Source: Paraspadella gotoi | Taxonomy: Eukaryota > Chaetognatha | Direction: 5' to 3' | Length of the DNA stretch: 64,000 nucleotides | NCBI GenBank assembly: GCA_051294375.1 | Contig: CM119264.1 | Coordinates: 12,340,263 to 12,404,262 of the forward strand | Shown: in pieces, positions 23,581-36,080 of the stretch | How positions within the stretch are numbered: position 1 is the stretch's first letter | Layout of the letters: the number at the start of each line of letters is the position of its first letter | Program-made: the position numbers and the translations under genes | Notes under the pieces: generated by a model | What the model saw: the letters and a program-made list of their open reading frames with translations, nothing else | Told to the model about the DNA's origin: nothing | The model's database searches: none

Positions 23581-24096
23581 GACTCTGCTCTCCATTTTGA
23601 ATCTCCTTCGTTAATCATGTCGAACCGTAAACGTGTTTTTTCGATGTTGAAAAAACGAAGTATGTATAAAAGTATATATATATATATATAAATATATAAA
23701 TAGTAAATATAAATAGATTAATATAGATTTTCCCGCTTTTCTGATAAAATACGGTATCACAAGATTCACTGCAATGGACATCAAAGATTAATTTTTCTTT
23801 ATCTTTTTCTTTAATCGAAAGATGAAGATATTTAAAATGCTTTAGAAAGGATAATATATTAAATAATTTCTCTATTTGCGTTGCATAATAGTTGACATTG
23901 ACGAAGCTGAAGGTCGTAAAACTTGAAGAATTATTAATTTTTTTTTGAGAAAGAAAGATAGAGAGAAAAAAATGGAAAGAAAGGGGGTGGAAAGAGAGAG
24001 ACAGAGAGTCTAAAAAAGGGTCTGTTAAACAAAAGCTCGTCATTAGCGCCAGAAATGAGCGATGAACGTGTGTGAATTTGCGCGAGTGTAAGGGAA

Positions 24097-24163
24097 AGAG
24101 AGAGAGAGAGAGACGAAAGGAGAAAGACAGCTAGAACAAAAAGAAAGAGAGAATGAGAAAGAT

Positions 24164-24248
<85 letters not shown>

Positions 24249-24260
24249 GGATAGAGAGAG
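24097..24260. repeat. (GA)n-rich tract
   Basis: Contains about 33 consecutive GA units near 24177-24243 with interrupted flanks. Confidence 0.95.
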
Positions 24261-24469
24261 AGGGATAGAAAATCCGATGTCCGACGGGGCGTGTCAAATG
24301 CCCAGCATTCTTCTTCCGGTCATAACGAGGATTTTTTCTCTCTTCCACTCCTTTTTTCCTCTATCCCTTCGATGCTCACTTTACTAAAAGTCGATTTCTT
24401 ATCACTTCTCCTTTCAAAACATTTTTTCTCATAAGATGTTTCTTTTGAGCATCTCTCTCTCTCTCTCTC

Positions 24470-24560
24470 TCTCCTTGTACAAGCAATATAAAAATTATCC
24501 ACTCATTTAATAAATAAGCTATCTTGCCCCTGACTTTGGACAGGCTTTGGTGGTTTAAGG
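24470..24560 (-). repeat. Dispersed repeat (AGCCTGTCCAAAGTC family)
   Basis: Minus-strand copy of the repeat at 6640-6735 and 7598-7675, with CAAGATAGCTTATTTATTAA and GTGGATAATTTTTATATTG. Confidence 0.65.
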
Positions 24561-24901
24561 CCTCCACTTTATATATTATTTATACCTTTCTTTATTCCCC
24601 TAATTAAATCAAATAATCTGAAAGCTCTGGTTAACTTCATAAAATTAAAAACATTATTACGTTTGAGGTTCGTAATTGAAGAAAAATTAAGAAAATACCC
24701 ACTACCCAGTCTCCACGTTTCCACCATGTCCAGTGTCCAGTGTCCACTCGCGCAACCACCATTTTTCATTCCCCTTTCTAATCTTCACCGTTATCTTCAT
24801 TCTCATCAACCCACCTCGCCCCATCTCGCCCCATCTCCATCCCCCACCTCTGGTTTTCGCCTCGTAAATCGCAATCAACGTCGACTTTGAGAGACGAAAT
24901 C

Positions 24902-24908
<7 letters not shown>

Positions 24909-24995
<87 letters not shown>

Positions 24996-25025
24996 GCTCC
25001 CCATTCTTTCTCTCTCTCTCTCTTT
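24909..25025. repeat. (CT)n tract
   Basis: Interrupted CT microsatellite. Confidence 0.95.
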
Positions 25026-25747
25026 TCCCTTCCCCGGGCAGGACAAGTCAGCAAAAAGGTCAGCGTGCTCCACCGAGGGTCAAGCGACGCATCAGTAGAT
25101 TCGTTGATGTTGTTCTTTATTTTTTATTTTGTTCTGTTTTTTAAATAAGTGCGCTTGGGATTTTTTTGGTTAATATCCTCTTGTCGACGATTCCCGGGCT
25201 TTCGTTGTTCAATGTTCAACTTTGGGGTTTATTAATATAAAAAAATAGGATGAGCGGACGCTTCATTATGGCCGGTCGTTAGAAGACAGACGGTCGCCCC
25301 CACGGGCGCCACGCCCACGCTTCACATCTTAGATCGATGGTGTTCACGAGTCCACACTGTCCACACTCCACACTCCACAGTGTCGAAAGAAGATAAATTC
25401 CTTGCTTCTTGACTCTAAATCCAAGCGCGACAAGTTCGGGTGGGCCTGTCTGAGCCTTCGTTTGTTCAGTTTTCTGTTGTTTTTTTTTTTTGCAACGTAG
25501 TCGATGCAACTGTCTCTTTCCAGATTGGAAGACAATTTGGTGAAAAAAATTGTTTTTCTTTTGCAAAAGTCAAAGAGAACAGAAGTAGTGAGCGTGGGAG
25601 GGGATAGGCAGAAAGAGTAAGCGAGATATTGAGAGGAATAGAGAAAAAAAGAGAGTGAAAAGAAGAGCCGAAAATTTTATCTCCCTGAGGATAAAAAAAC
25701 GACAAGTTGTTGGAGAAAGATAAGAGCAAAGGGAAGGAAGAAGGGAG

Positions 25748-25858
<111 letters not shown>

Positions 25859-26692
25859 AACAGAGACAGAGAGATAGAGGGAAAGATACAGAGAGAGAGA
25901 GACGGAGAAACAGAGACAGAGAGAAAATTTTAGAGAAACGGACATATCGATTATACTTGACGTCCGCTGGAGAAAGACCATTAATAATGCTGGGGGAAAA
26001 AAATTAAAATTCGAAAAAAGAAAAAAAGAGAAACGCAAAAAATTTCCGGACCGAACCGATTCTCACACTTGAGCTTATTTCTATTCAATTAATTTTTTTT
26101 AATATACTAAAAGTTTTCTTCCTTCCTTACTTCTTTCTAACTTTTTTATTTTACGATCATAACTTAGGGAAGTCGCTTCACTATTGTCCATTCAAACATC
26201 TACCCACGAACACATACCCTAGATAAAAAAAATTGTTCTCTCTCTTTCTGTCAGACAGGAAAAAAAAGTTTGATCCGTTTAGTGGATGACCCGCCACACA
26301 TTCTGAGTTCCGGTTCCGTCCGGTTCCAACGTCCGGCGCCTTTCCGGCCAAAGGCGCTCTCCGGCCCCGAGGGCCTCGCGCGGGGTGAGAGGTTGGTGGG
26401 GCGGGGTTAACGGCTTTGAAGCAGAATGGATCTCATAAAGGGAGAGGAGGATAGGAACTGATGTGGATGAAAAGGTTTTGGGGCGGGCGAAGGTTATTTT
26501 CAAAGTCTTTACCTTCCCAATACTTATTTTAAAAAACATTATGAAAATTTTACGGCTTAGCTTACGTTACTAATGGAAAGCTAAAGAAAAAAAAAATTTC
26601 TTTTTTACTTATAGTTTATTGTTTTTTTTTTCTGTTTCGTTGTGATTTATTTAGAACAAAATTTTTATGAAATGGACATGTTTCGACTTTGT

Positions 26693-26905
26693 CCTTATAG
26701 TTTATAAGATTTTTTTAAAAACAAAAGGCGGCGACAGTAGTCGCTTATATTTGATTTTTAACAAATGAGCAAAAAACTATAGTCAAGTTATAAGCGTTTT
26801 TAACCTAAGTGAGACAGACCGATGGATAGACATACAGACGGACCGACCGACCGACGGACCGACCGACCGAAAAGTGACTTATAGTGTTGCTCCGCGATAT
26901 TAAAA
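26693..26905 (+). repeat. Dispersed repeat ending in GACC-rich tract, copy 2
   Basis: Same block order as 18960-19150, with a longer (GACC)n tract and CGAAAAGTGACTTATAG. A half hammerhead-like motif (GTCGAAACATGTCC on the minus strand) lies just upstream at 26674-26687. A noisy copy is at about 39595-39805. Confidence 0.65.
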
Positions 26906-27597
26906 AAAAAAATTATTTAAAAAAAAAATTGTATTTGGAAGCCAAAAGTCAGTTTCGTGAGAGTCGAGGAGGATTTTTTCGCTGGAGAGGAAGATCTGCT
27001 AAAGGGCAAAGGGTTGACTGGTTTTGGCGCAGGAAACAAGATGGCGCCGCTGGGAAAGGGTTAGGGATTGACGAGGACCCCGCTGGGTGAGACAGAAGCG
27101 TGGGCGGGGATCACCGGTTAGGGAGAAACGAGGGGGAAGGGGAACTCGCGGAGAGGGGAGCGGGTCAAACGTCAAATCGCTGATGGTCAGAGCCGAGGCG
27201 GGCGCTTAGTCGGGTCGCCCTGAGGGTGCTAGCCGGAAACCGGGCGCTTGATTAAGAATGATAAAAGTGTCGGGAGGAGGTGGGGAATTTGGGGAGGGTG
27301 GAAGGCGGGAACGGGGCGAGAAAAAAGAGGGATTTTTTTAAGGGTTTTTTTAATATTGTAGGGAAAGATATCGCCATCGCGGGAAGATGAAAGGTATGTA
27401 ATATGTATGCACTATGCAATGGGGAAAAATAGTAAGTAAAAAAAACAACAAAAAGAAAGGATCAGAGAAAGAAACAAAGAAAGAAAGCAAGCTGGAAAGT
27501 AAGAGAAAAAGAAGAGGAAAGGAAAAAGAAAGAAAGAGAGAAAATGGACAGACTGAAAGAGATGAAAGGCAAATATTGAAGTAAAGGCACTCAAAAG

Positions 27598-27699
<102 letters not shown>

Positions 27700-27965
27700 G
27701 GCAGATGCCGTCGTAATCAGCGAGCGAAGGGAAAGGACATGAACGGTTATTGGAACCAAGAGTTTGTTTTAAGAAGTGAGTTGAAAGTTGATTCCCTTTT
27801 ATGGCCGCGGGAGAAAGTGGAAACGGGAAGAGGAAGAGGATCTAAAAAAAAAGAGGCGGCGGAAAAGACAGCGAGGGGAAGGGGAGGAAAGAGAATTCGC
27901 TGAAGTTGGAGTCAACGTAAGGTTTTAAGTTTAACCCAAGCTTGTTAGTCCATACAGTTTTTACG

Positions 27966-28869
27966 AATTAGCCTATTAGTAGCAAGAACACAAGAGTTTT
28001 ATTTAAAATTTTTTTCTTACAAATTTGGTACCAAACGATAGGGAATTCTTTTCGAGCGCTTCATGCAAAAAATCAGCAAAATCGGTCCAGGCATTCAAAA
28101 GTTATGGCCCAAAACGTCACCCAAAAATCGCTTCCTCGCGTAATCAAGTCGCCCTATGTTAAGGATTTCGATTTTGGTTCCATAAGGATTTGTACTACGA
28201 GCACGGTACGAGAAGAATGCTCGTTTCGGGGCCCTATAGAATAGAAAAAAACGGAGCGACGGAATTCGAAGCTCGAAAAATCATAATCAGATCATGATAT
28301 TTGCAACAAATTTTACGTCTTTAACAATTTTCATTAATTATTACTAAATATTTAATTTTATTACAATCTAACAGGCCGAATAGGGTTGTATTAAAGTTTT
28401 AAATTGAATATGATTTACGATTTAAGTACGAGTTAATATAAAATTAATATTATGAGTAGAAAGAAAAATTTAAACTTGAACAAGGAAGTGAGGGATCCAT
28501 GAATGCCATGAACTCCTCAGCTCCTCAGGCAATGGATGGGGATGATAATCAAAAATAAATTATGTATTAGACAACCTGTGGAGATGAAAGTTTCATTGCT
28601 GGTCACTTTGTCGTATGGTCGCGAGAGAAGCCAATTACTAACTCTCTCTTCTTTCACCAGGGCCGCGCTCTTAGTCTTATCTCAATATCATGTACATTGA
28701 ACGTCTCTCTGTTATTTAACCTTCCAATAAACATGTAGTATGTAACCCTTACAAACCGATTAATGAGGAATTTAAGTTTGTTGTGACCTCCCTCGGCGTC
28801 GGCTCGGTGAAGATGTCCACACAATGTGTGGAGAGTCAGTGAAAGAGGGAACATACAAAGACATGCCCA
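27966..28869. other. No supported gene; repeat-like sequence
   Basis: Positions 28060-28140 read AAAATCGGTCCAGGCATTC and continue in a style common in animal interspersed repeats. No reading frame is supported. Confidence 0.35.
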
Positions 28870-29925
28870 AAATTTCATGGCCTCAAGTCCTCTATACTAT
28901 AGGTCCCTAAACATTTTTACTTAAAGAACTAGCCATGGGCGTGAGTCATTTTAAGATAACCAAATCAACTTACGTAGGTCATTGAATTTGAATAAAAAAA
29001 CAGACTTGATAACTGAAATATCTTTTCTATTCCACGCTCGTAAAGTCTAAGTTTGCGGCTTCGTCCGTCCAAAGGAATTAACCTGAGTTTAAGTTTTAAA
29101 GTTTTTTGTAACAAAATTATGAGAATAATAATGCCTTCCAAAAAGCCCATAAAAATATGGTTTCTTCCGGGCAAGCAAGTTTCTACTTTGATATGAAACA
29201 GGATTAATCAGCAGAGGTAAAAAATTGACCATAAAGGTATTATTAACGAGACAACCTTTTTCTCTAACCATTATCCTACCATATTCTAATTATAGTAATC
29301 AGAATGTAATTATTGTACAAGTTTTATGAAGAAAAGGTACTAATTTCTATTATTACATTATTTTAAGCACCAAGAGACCATGAACAGACAAAATGCGCAA
29401 TAGAAATAGGCAAAAATCAAGTTACAGTCGCGCTGGACTCGTTGGGTAATAATTTGCTGCCAGCGCCGCCAATGGGGAAGTATGCAGTTGCCTGAACAAA
29501 AATGAATTCCACAGATTAATAATTCTTTCCTTTTATAAAGAACAAAGGAAACATAATATAATTAAATATATAATATTTAGTGAAAAAGATTTGAGTTTTG
29601 ACAACGAATTTAATTTATTTAATTAAAGGACATGTTTTGGCTTATTTTAAAATGGTTCGAAAGTGTTTTATTGTCAAAGTTAAAAACAGGCAGGACATAA
29701 AATTATTTCCAAATTGTTTGTAAACAATCCAAATAAACATTAAAATTTCGGTTAAAAGGTAAATAAACGGTCTTTTGAAACCTTGATCGTCGCCATTTGT
29801 AAAATAAGTCTGTAAGCAGAGGCAGCACAAACATTAAAACACGTTTCGTAATCTTTGAGGCAACTGAAGAATTTACAAAATACCAAATCAAAACGTTATC
29901 TAAAATAACCCAGATTGCCTCGGGC

Positions 29926-31300
29926 CAGTGACTACGAAATTGCTTTTATAAGAAATGAAGCTGAATCTCCTATTTATTCAAATATGAATGTAAATTTTTA
30001 TTTCTTGGACTATACTCACAAAGAGTGGCCCAACTAATCGGGTAACATAAAACTCATTCCCTTATAAAATTTTGATACAGTAAAGTCAGTTTTTAAGCCA
30101 ATTTTTATATTCAAAAATCTTGTCCATTTTGTCCATTTCATTTTGAGCCTAATTTCAAGTGAAGATAGAAAAAAGAAAAATTTTTTACTTCGTTTTGTAG
30201 TTGCCTCAATGTTCTATCTGGAGGTAGAAGCATTTTTGTAATGATTCACCATTTGTCTGCAATGAATTTTTTAAAATGGTTAGTCAAAAAATGCATTTTT
30301 TCCATTTAATTCATTTTAAAAACTACTGAACATTCTTTAAATTAATTGAAACTAATCAAAATATTCCCCACATGATAAGCTAATTATATCTGTAATATAA
30401 AAGAAATAAGCTTCATCGCGTTTTCTTTCAAAAAAATTTTTAAGATGTCTTTGAATTTGTGATTTTTTGTGATTGTAGTTTATTTTCATTTCGACTTTAG
30501 ATTTATTTGTTTTTATAGTTTTATTAGTTTGGACTAGTTATTATTCTTGTTAAATCTTAAAAAACCGCATCATTTTGCGTTATCTCAAAGCATCAGGACA
30601 ATTTTTTAATCATTTTTCCGCGTGTCGAACGATTTTGCGAAAATATTCGCAAAATTGGTCGACTTTACTAAATCTGCTAACAACCAAATGAAGAAAAAAA
30701 TCGCGAAGTTAACGAAATATTTTGAAAGCATAAACTAAAGAAAAATAAATAAGACAGAAAAAAAGAATAAAAGGAATATAGAAAGAAAATAGAAGAGCAG
30801 AAAGGATAAGAAAGAACGAGAGACAGATAGAAAGAAGAGAGAGAGACGTTGTGAAGAAGTTTTATAAAATAAACAAACAATAGACTTATAAAAATAAAAA
30901 GGCAAAAAATAAACAACAACAACAAATACGTATTTACATTGGCTGAAAAAGGTCAGCCATAAACAAGGTCATTCTGTTTGGATTACGAACGGTCATTCTT
31001 ACTGACCACTACTGGGTCACAAAAGTTACAAAGACTTCGTCGTCGTCTTCGTTGTTATATTCGTCGTCGTCGTCGTCTTTTTCAAAATCATTTGAGCTCC
31101 CATAAACGCAATGAAATTAACGGAGACGACTATTCGAGAATTATTATTTAGAGAAAAACAGATTTGAATTGTTTTCAACGAATTATAATTACACAATTTG
31201 TTAGTCGGATCATGTTTTGACTGTTGTTAGAGTCTTCATCAGCGTTTTGACTAATCATAAGTTTTTCTTTTAAACATTAAGTTAGAGAAGAGAAGAGAAG

Positions 31301-31336
<36 letters not shown>

Positions 31337-32215
31337 AAGATGAGAAGAAACAGAAAAGAGTTTCTAAAGACTGTTCTCAAGTTACCCCTCGATTTTTCGT
31401 TCACAACTTTGTCATCGATCGTTCATCAATTATCATAACTTCGAAATACCAAAGACATTTTTCTAGCAGCGTCGTCGGTTGTTATGGTGGCATCATAACG
31501 GAAGTGGAGTCTGAGAAAGTGGTTCAAATTTAAATGTTGCTGATTCTGGCAAAACCGAATCGAACATTTCGGTTAGATTCCGTCGCGAGGTTGAAGTTTC
31601 TCCTCTCTTATTTTCTCCTCAGCTCCCTTTCTCCTCTTATTTTCCCTTTCTCTTCGTCTCTCTCTCTCTCATCTCTCTCTCTTCTCTCTCTCTCTCTTCT
31701 CTCTCTCTCTCATCCTTTCCTCCTTTCCTGTCGGCGTTCCCGCACACCATGGCGTATCCCACTCCAGTTAAAGTTGAGGAGATGAGAGAGAAAGAAAGAG
31801 AAAGACGAAAAGAGAAGAAGAAAGAAGGAGAAAGAAAGTAAAGAAGAGAAAGGAGAAGATTAGAATTTAAATTTTTAAAAACCTGTTGATTGCTGTCTAC
31901 GCTCCATTCTTCTCAATTTTTTTAAAGCCAATAGTTGACGACGTAGATTTCGTAACTCCCCGAAATAGTTAAAATTAGATTTTTAAACGTCAATTAGTTC
32001 AAAAAACTCTGAAAAGAACTTTTAGTCGGTAGCGAATTTTGAATAAATAGAGATAAGCAACAGTGCTTGCTTAATGACAGAGAGATAACTATTCCCAAAT
32101 CGAATTTTAAAGTCAAGAATGACCCAAAGAATCAAAACGAGAAACAACTAAAAAGATAGTAATGTTTTTACAGTTAGAAATCAATGGTTTTAAGAAAGGC
32201 GTTTCGTAGACACTG
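29926..32215. mobile_element. hAT-like non-autonomous DNA transposon insertion
   Basis: A 2290-bp block is present only in the left palindrome arm. It starts CAGTGACTACGAAATTGC, and its complementary end reads CAGTGTCTACGAAACGCC, giving terminal inverted repeats with the CAGTG start typical of hAT elements. Flanks CCTCGGGC and CCCTCGCC resemble a mutated 8-bp target duplication. The other arm reads straight through TTGCCTCGGCCAACCC as the empty site. No transposase frame is seen. Confidence 0.7.
31207..31243 (-). ncRNA. Hammerhead-ribozyme-like motif with supported stem I
   Basis: Minus strand: CTGATGA, stem II GACT/AGTC with loop CTAACAAC, AAAACATGATC. Stem I can form as TTAGT..CG with CG..ACTAA around a CAAAA internal loop, an arrangement typical of type I hammerheads. 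G12 is A, and the stem III/cleavage region has an extra base, so activity is unlikely. It lies inside the hAT-like insertion. Confidence 0.5.
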
Positions 32216-33513
32216 CCCTCGCCAAACCCTTTCCCCTTTCTCAATTATCGCTCGTCGCGACTCCCGATTGCGAATTTAGGAAACTAATCGTCGGACGTTG
32301 AAACCATCCCCCCTACCGGCGACGCTCGCCACCGCCTATACATTCATTAAATAACATTAAATCGTTGTTAAAACTCAAATCTTTTCACTAAACCACTTTA
32401 CGTACAACGAAAAACAAAAGACTTACGATCAAAATTATAATATTAATGTAGAAAGGGTTAATTAGTATTTCCTAATCAAAAAAAACTGGCCCAGGAAACT
32501 AAGAGTGGCAAGGTGTAATATCCTCTACAATTAAAAAAGCCAAATCCACGAAAACAATTATAAAATTACCTTGATTTTAATATTAAATATTAATTGTGTA
32601 TTTTATTAGGTTAATAGGCTATCCTTGGTTTGAATACGCCTTACCTTTCCTCTTAACTTAGCCCAACCTCCGAACTTACTCTTAACCTCATTTACCCCTA
32701 AGCTAATTTCAACCTTAACCCTAACTTACTGTTTTGACGCTCGTGGCGGCCAACACGTGCGTTTCTGCGCGGAAAAGTTTGACGTCCGCGGAGTCACCGG
32801 CGGACAACATTGCGAATCGACGACGGCCGCAAAATACATTAGGAAAAGCTTTACAACTGATTCAGTTGCGAAGAATGGAGGGAAAAGGGGAAAAAAGGGG
32901 GAAAATTAGTATCCGTCTTATTTTTACTTAAGCAATGTTTGAACTGTCACGGGAGGGAAAAGTCGTTACCTCTAGAACAGACGTTCAACGCTCCGTTGGG
33001 GGTTTATTTTTAACTGTTTTAAACTCATTTTTTACCTTTTAATCTCGGAAATTAAGAATTAATTTCACTAATGACTAATGTGCAAAGTAAAGACAGTATT
33101 CCTTATTATTAGCGTGATTAACGATAAAATTAAGATAAGAGAAAAAAATATTACCTCCGATTCAGCGCCGTCTCCTCTTATTTCTTACGTCGATGGTATG
33201 ATAAAAGATTATTCTAAGTGCAATATCTATCAAAAATAAGCACTCTTTGTATAATTAGTAAAGATAAAAATAATTATTATTTCTTGGCCAAAAGCCTGTT
33301 AACGATGTGGAAACCGCCGTTGCTATAGAAACCCAGAGGGATCTGACCCGATCGCTGTCGCCAGTGATCATCCAAAGCGATTCGCTCAACAAAAGATCGC
33401 GAGCCACAGCCATGACATGAGGCTCCCGAGCCAAGCACGCGTAACAAAGAAACTAAGATTCCCGGCAAATTCTATACGGCGCCAGCGAGCATAAACAAAG
33501 AATGTTAAGCGGA

Positions 33514-33613
33514 NNNNNNNNNNNNNNNNNNNNNNNNNNNNNNNNNNNNNNNNNNNNNNNNNNNNNNNNNNNNNNNNNNNNNNNNNNNNNNNNNNNNNNN
33601 NNNNNNNNNNNNN
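33514..33613. other. Assembly gap, 100 N
   Basis: One hundred N at the centre of the palindrome; size is probably nominal. Confidence 1.
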
Positions 33614-34358
33614 ATAATCTTCGAGTTTTATCATACCATCGACGTAAGAAATAAGAGGAGACAGCGCTGAATCGGAGGTAATATTTTTTTCTCTTATCTC
33701 AATTTTATCGTTAATCACGCTAATAATAGGAATACTGTCTTTACTTTGCACATTAGTCATTAGTGAAATTAATTCTTAATTTCCGAGATTAAAAGGTAAA
33801 AAATGAGTTTAAAACATTTGAAAATAAACCTCCAACGGAGCGTTGAACGTCTGTTCTAGAGGTAACGACTTTTCCCTCCCGTGACAGTTCAAACATTGCT
33901 TAAGTAAAACTAAGACGGATATTAATTTTCCCCCTTTTTTCCCCCTTTTCTCCCCATTTTTCGCAACTGAATCAGTTGTAAAGCTTTTCCTAATTATTTG
34001 GGCCGTCTCGATCGCGATGTTGTCCGCCAGTGACTCCGCGGACGTCAAACTTTTCCGCGCGGGAACGAACGTGTTGGCCGCCACGAGCGTCAAAACAGTA
34101 AGTTAGGGTTAAGGTTGAAATTAGCTTAGGGGTAAAATGAGGTTAAGGGTAAGTTCGGAGTTGGGCTAAGTTAAGAGGAAGGTAAGGCGTATTCAAACCA
34201 AGGATAGCCTAATAAACCCTAATAAAATACAATATTGATTATTAATATTAATCAAGGTAATTTTATAATTGTTTTTCGTGGATTTGGCTTTTTTAATTGT
34301 ACAAGATGTTACGCCTTGCCACTCTTTTATGTTTTCCTGGGCCAGTTTTTTGATTAGG

Positions 34359-34613
34359 CGAATATTTTTTCGCGGCCTTTTAGCTGAAGCTTCGTATTCC
34401 GAGAGAGAAACCGTTTTGACTTTAGTTTCTAATGAAATCTCACAAATATTGTTTCACCCGGAGGAAACTGTTTTTACAAGTTTTCCAATGGAATTTGGAA
34501 TTACGATAAAGTTTTAATATTAAATACGACTTTTTCTTCATAATTCTTTGGCAAAACTCACGTTAAAACATTTCGACAGGCAATACGCCGACGGTTCAGC
34601 TCCATGAGGCATA
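34359..34613. mobile_element. Insertion of about 255 bp in the right palindrome arm
   Basis: The left arm near 32473-32483 lacks this block: GATTAGGAAATAC is continuous there (as its complement). In the right arm the block is bracketed by TTAGG and TAGG. Short insertion or deletion in the other arm; element type unknown. Confidence 0.5.
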
Positions 34614-35172
34614 GGAAATACTAATACCCTTTCTACATTAATATTATAATTTTGTGTAATCTTTTTGTTTTCGTTGTAGTAATGTTTAGTGGAAAAGATT
34701 TGAGTTTTAACAACGAATTTAATTAATTTATGTTGTATCGGCGGTGGCGAGCGTCGCCGTAGGGGGAGATGGTTCAACGTCCGACGATTAGTTTCCTAAA
34801 TTCGCAATCGGGAGTCGCGACGACGGATAATTGAAGAAGAGGGGAAAAAGGGTTGGCCGAGGCAATCTGGGTTATTTTAGATAACGTTTGATTTGGTATT
34901 TTGTAAATTCTTCAGTTGCCTCAAAGATTACGAAACGGTTTTAATGTTTGACTGTTTGTGCTGCCTCTGCTTACAGACTTATTATACAAATGGCGACGAT
35001 CAAGTTTTCAAAAGACCATTTATTTACCTTTTAACCGAAATTTTAATGTTTATTTGGATTGTTTACAAACAATTTGGAAATAATTTTATGTCCTCGCCTG
35101 TTTTTAACTTTGATAAATAAACAACTTTCGAAACCATTTGTAAAATAAGTCTGAAAGCAGAGGCAGCGCAAC

Positions 35173-35210
35173 ATGATGAAGGCTTGAACATCTAAAGCCA
35201 AAACATGTCC
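35173..35210 (+). ncRNA. Decayed hammerhead-like motif
   Basis: Reads aTGATGA, stem II AGGCTT/AAAGCC with an eight-base loop, AAAACATGTCC. Both the first core C and G12 are changed. The paired left-arm site near 29629-29643 keeps only the 3' half. Confidence 0.4.
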
Positions 35211-35980
35211 TTTAATTAAATAAATTAAATTCGTTGTCAAAAGTCAAATCTTTTTCATTAAATATTATAATTTAATTATATTATATTTCCTTTGTTCTTT
35301 ATAAATGGAAAGAATTATTAATCTGTGAATTCATTTTTGTTCAGGCAACTGCAGACTTCCCCATTGGCGGCGCTGGCAGCAAATTATTACCCAACGAGTC
35401 CAGCGCGACTGTAACTTGATTTTTGCCTATTTCTATTGCGCATTTTGTCTGTTCATGGTCTCTTGGTGTTTAATATAATAATAATAATATAAATTAGTCC
35501 CTTTTCTTTCATAAAACTTGTACAATAATTACAGGTTCTGATTACTATAATTAGAATATAGTAGGATAATAGTTAGATAAAAAGGTTGTCTCGTTAATAA
35601 TACCTTTATGGTCAATTTCAATTTTTTACCTCTGCTGTAAATCCTGTTTATACCAAAGTGAAACTTGCTTGCCCGGAAGAAACCATATTTTTATGGGCTT
35701 TTTGGAAGGCATATATTATTCTCATAATTTTGTACAAATAAAACTTTGAAACTCAAATCTTCGTTTGTGCTTCTTAAAACTCAGGTTAATCCTTTGGACG
35801 GACAAGCTTGGCAATAGAAAAGATATTTCAGTTTCAAGTCTGTTTTTTTATTCAAATTCATGACCTACGATAAGTTGATTTGGTTAATCTAAAATGACTC
35901 ACGCCCGGCTAGTTCTTTAAGTAAAAATGTTTAGGGACCTATATAGGGACTTGAGGCCATGAAAATTTGGGTCATGTCTT

Positions 35981-36080
35981 NNNNNNNNNNNNNNNNNNNN
36001 NNNNNNNNNNNNNNNNNNNNNNNNNNNNNNNNNNNNNNNNNNNNNNNNNNNNNNNNNNNNNNNNNNNNNNNNNNNNNNNN
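35981..36080. other. Assembly gap, 100 N
   Basis: Separates the palindrome from the noisy duplicate beginning at 36081. Confidence 1.

Larger units (their letters stand above)
28870..35970. repeat. Imperfect palindrome of about 7.1 kb
   Basis: 28870-29925 pairs with about 34855-35970, and about 32216-33211 pairs with 33614-34855, all as reverse complements. Example: TTGCTGCCAGCGCCGCCAAT (left) and its complement near 35380 (right). The centre (about 33212-33613) is single-copy and ends in a 100-N gap. The right outer end stops at another 100-N gap. Each arm carries its own insertion, so the arms are not a simple mirrored read. Confidence 0.8.

Noticed and set aside
23314-23614. Arg-Glu and Ser-Leu repeat proteins
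   Set aside because: All frames over (GA)n/(CT)n are open by composition. The same reason removes the frames over the other microsatellites.
32640-32735. Telomere-like CCCTAA/TTAACC words, mirrored at 34098-34190
   Set aside because: Irregular and not tandem. They are explained by the palindrome arms and AT/C-rich composition.
33277-33510. GC-richer centre of the palindrome as a gene or tRNA cluster
   Set aside because: No tRNA cloverleaf, no B box and no sustained coding frame. It stops at an N gap.
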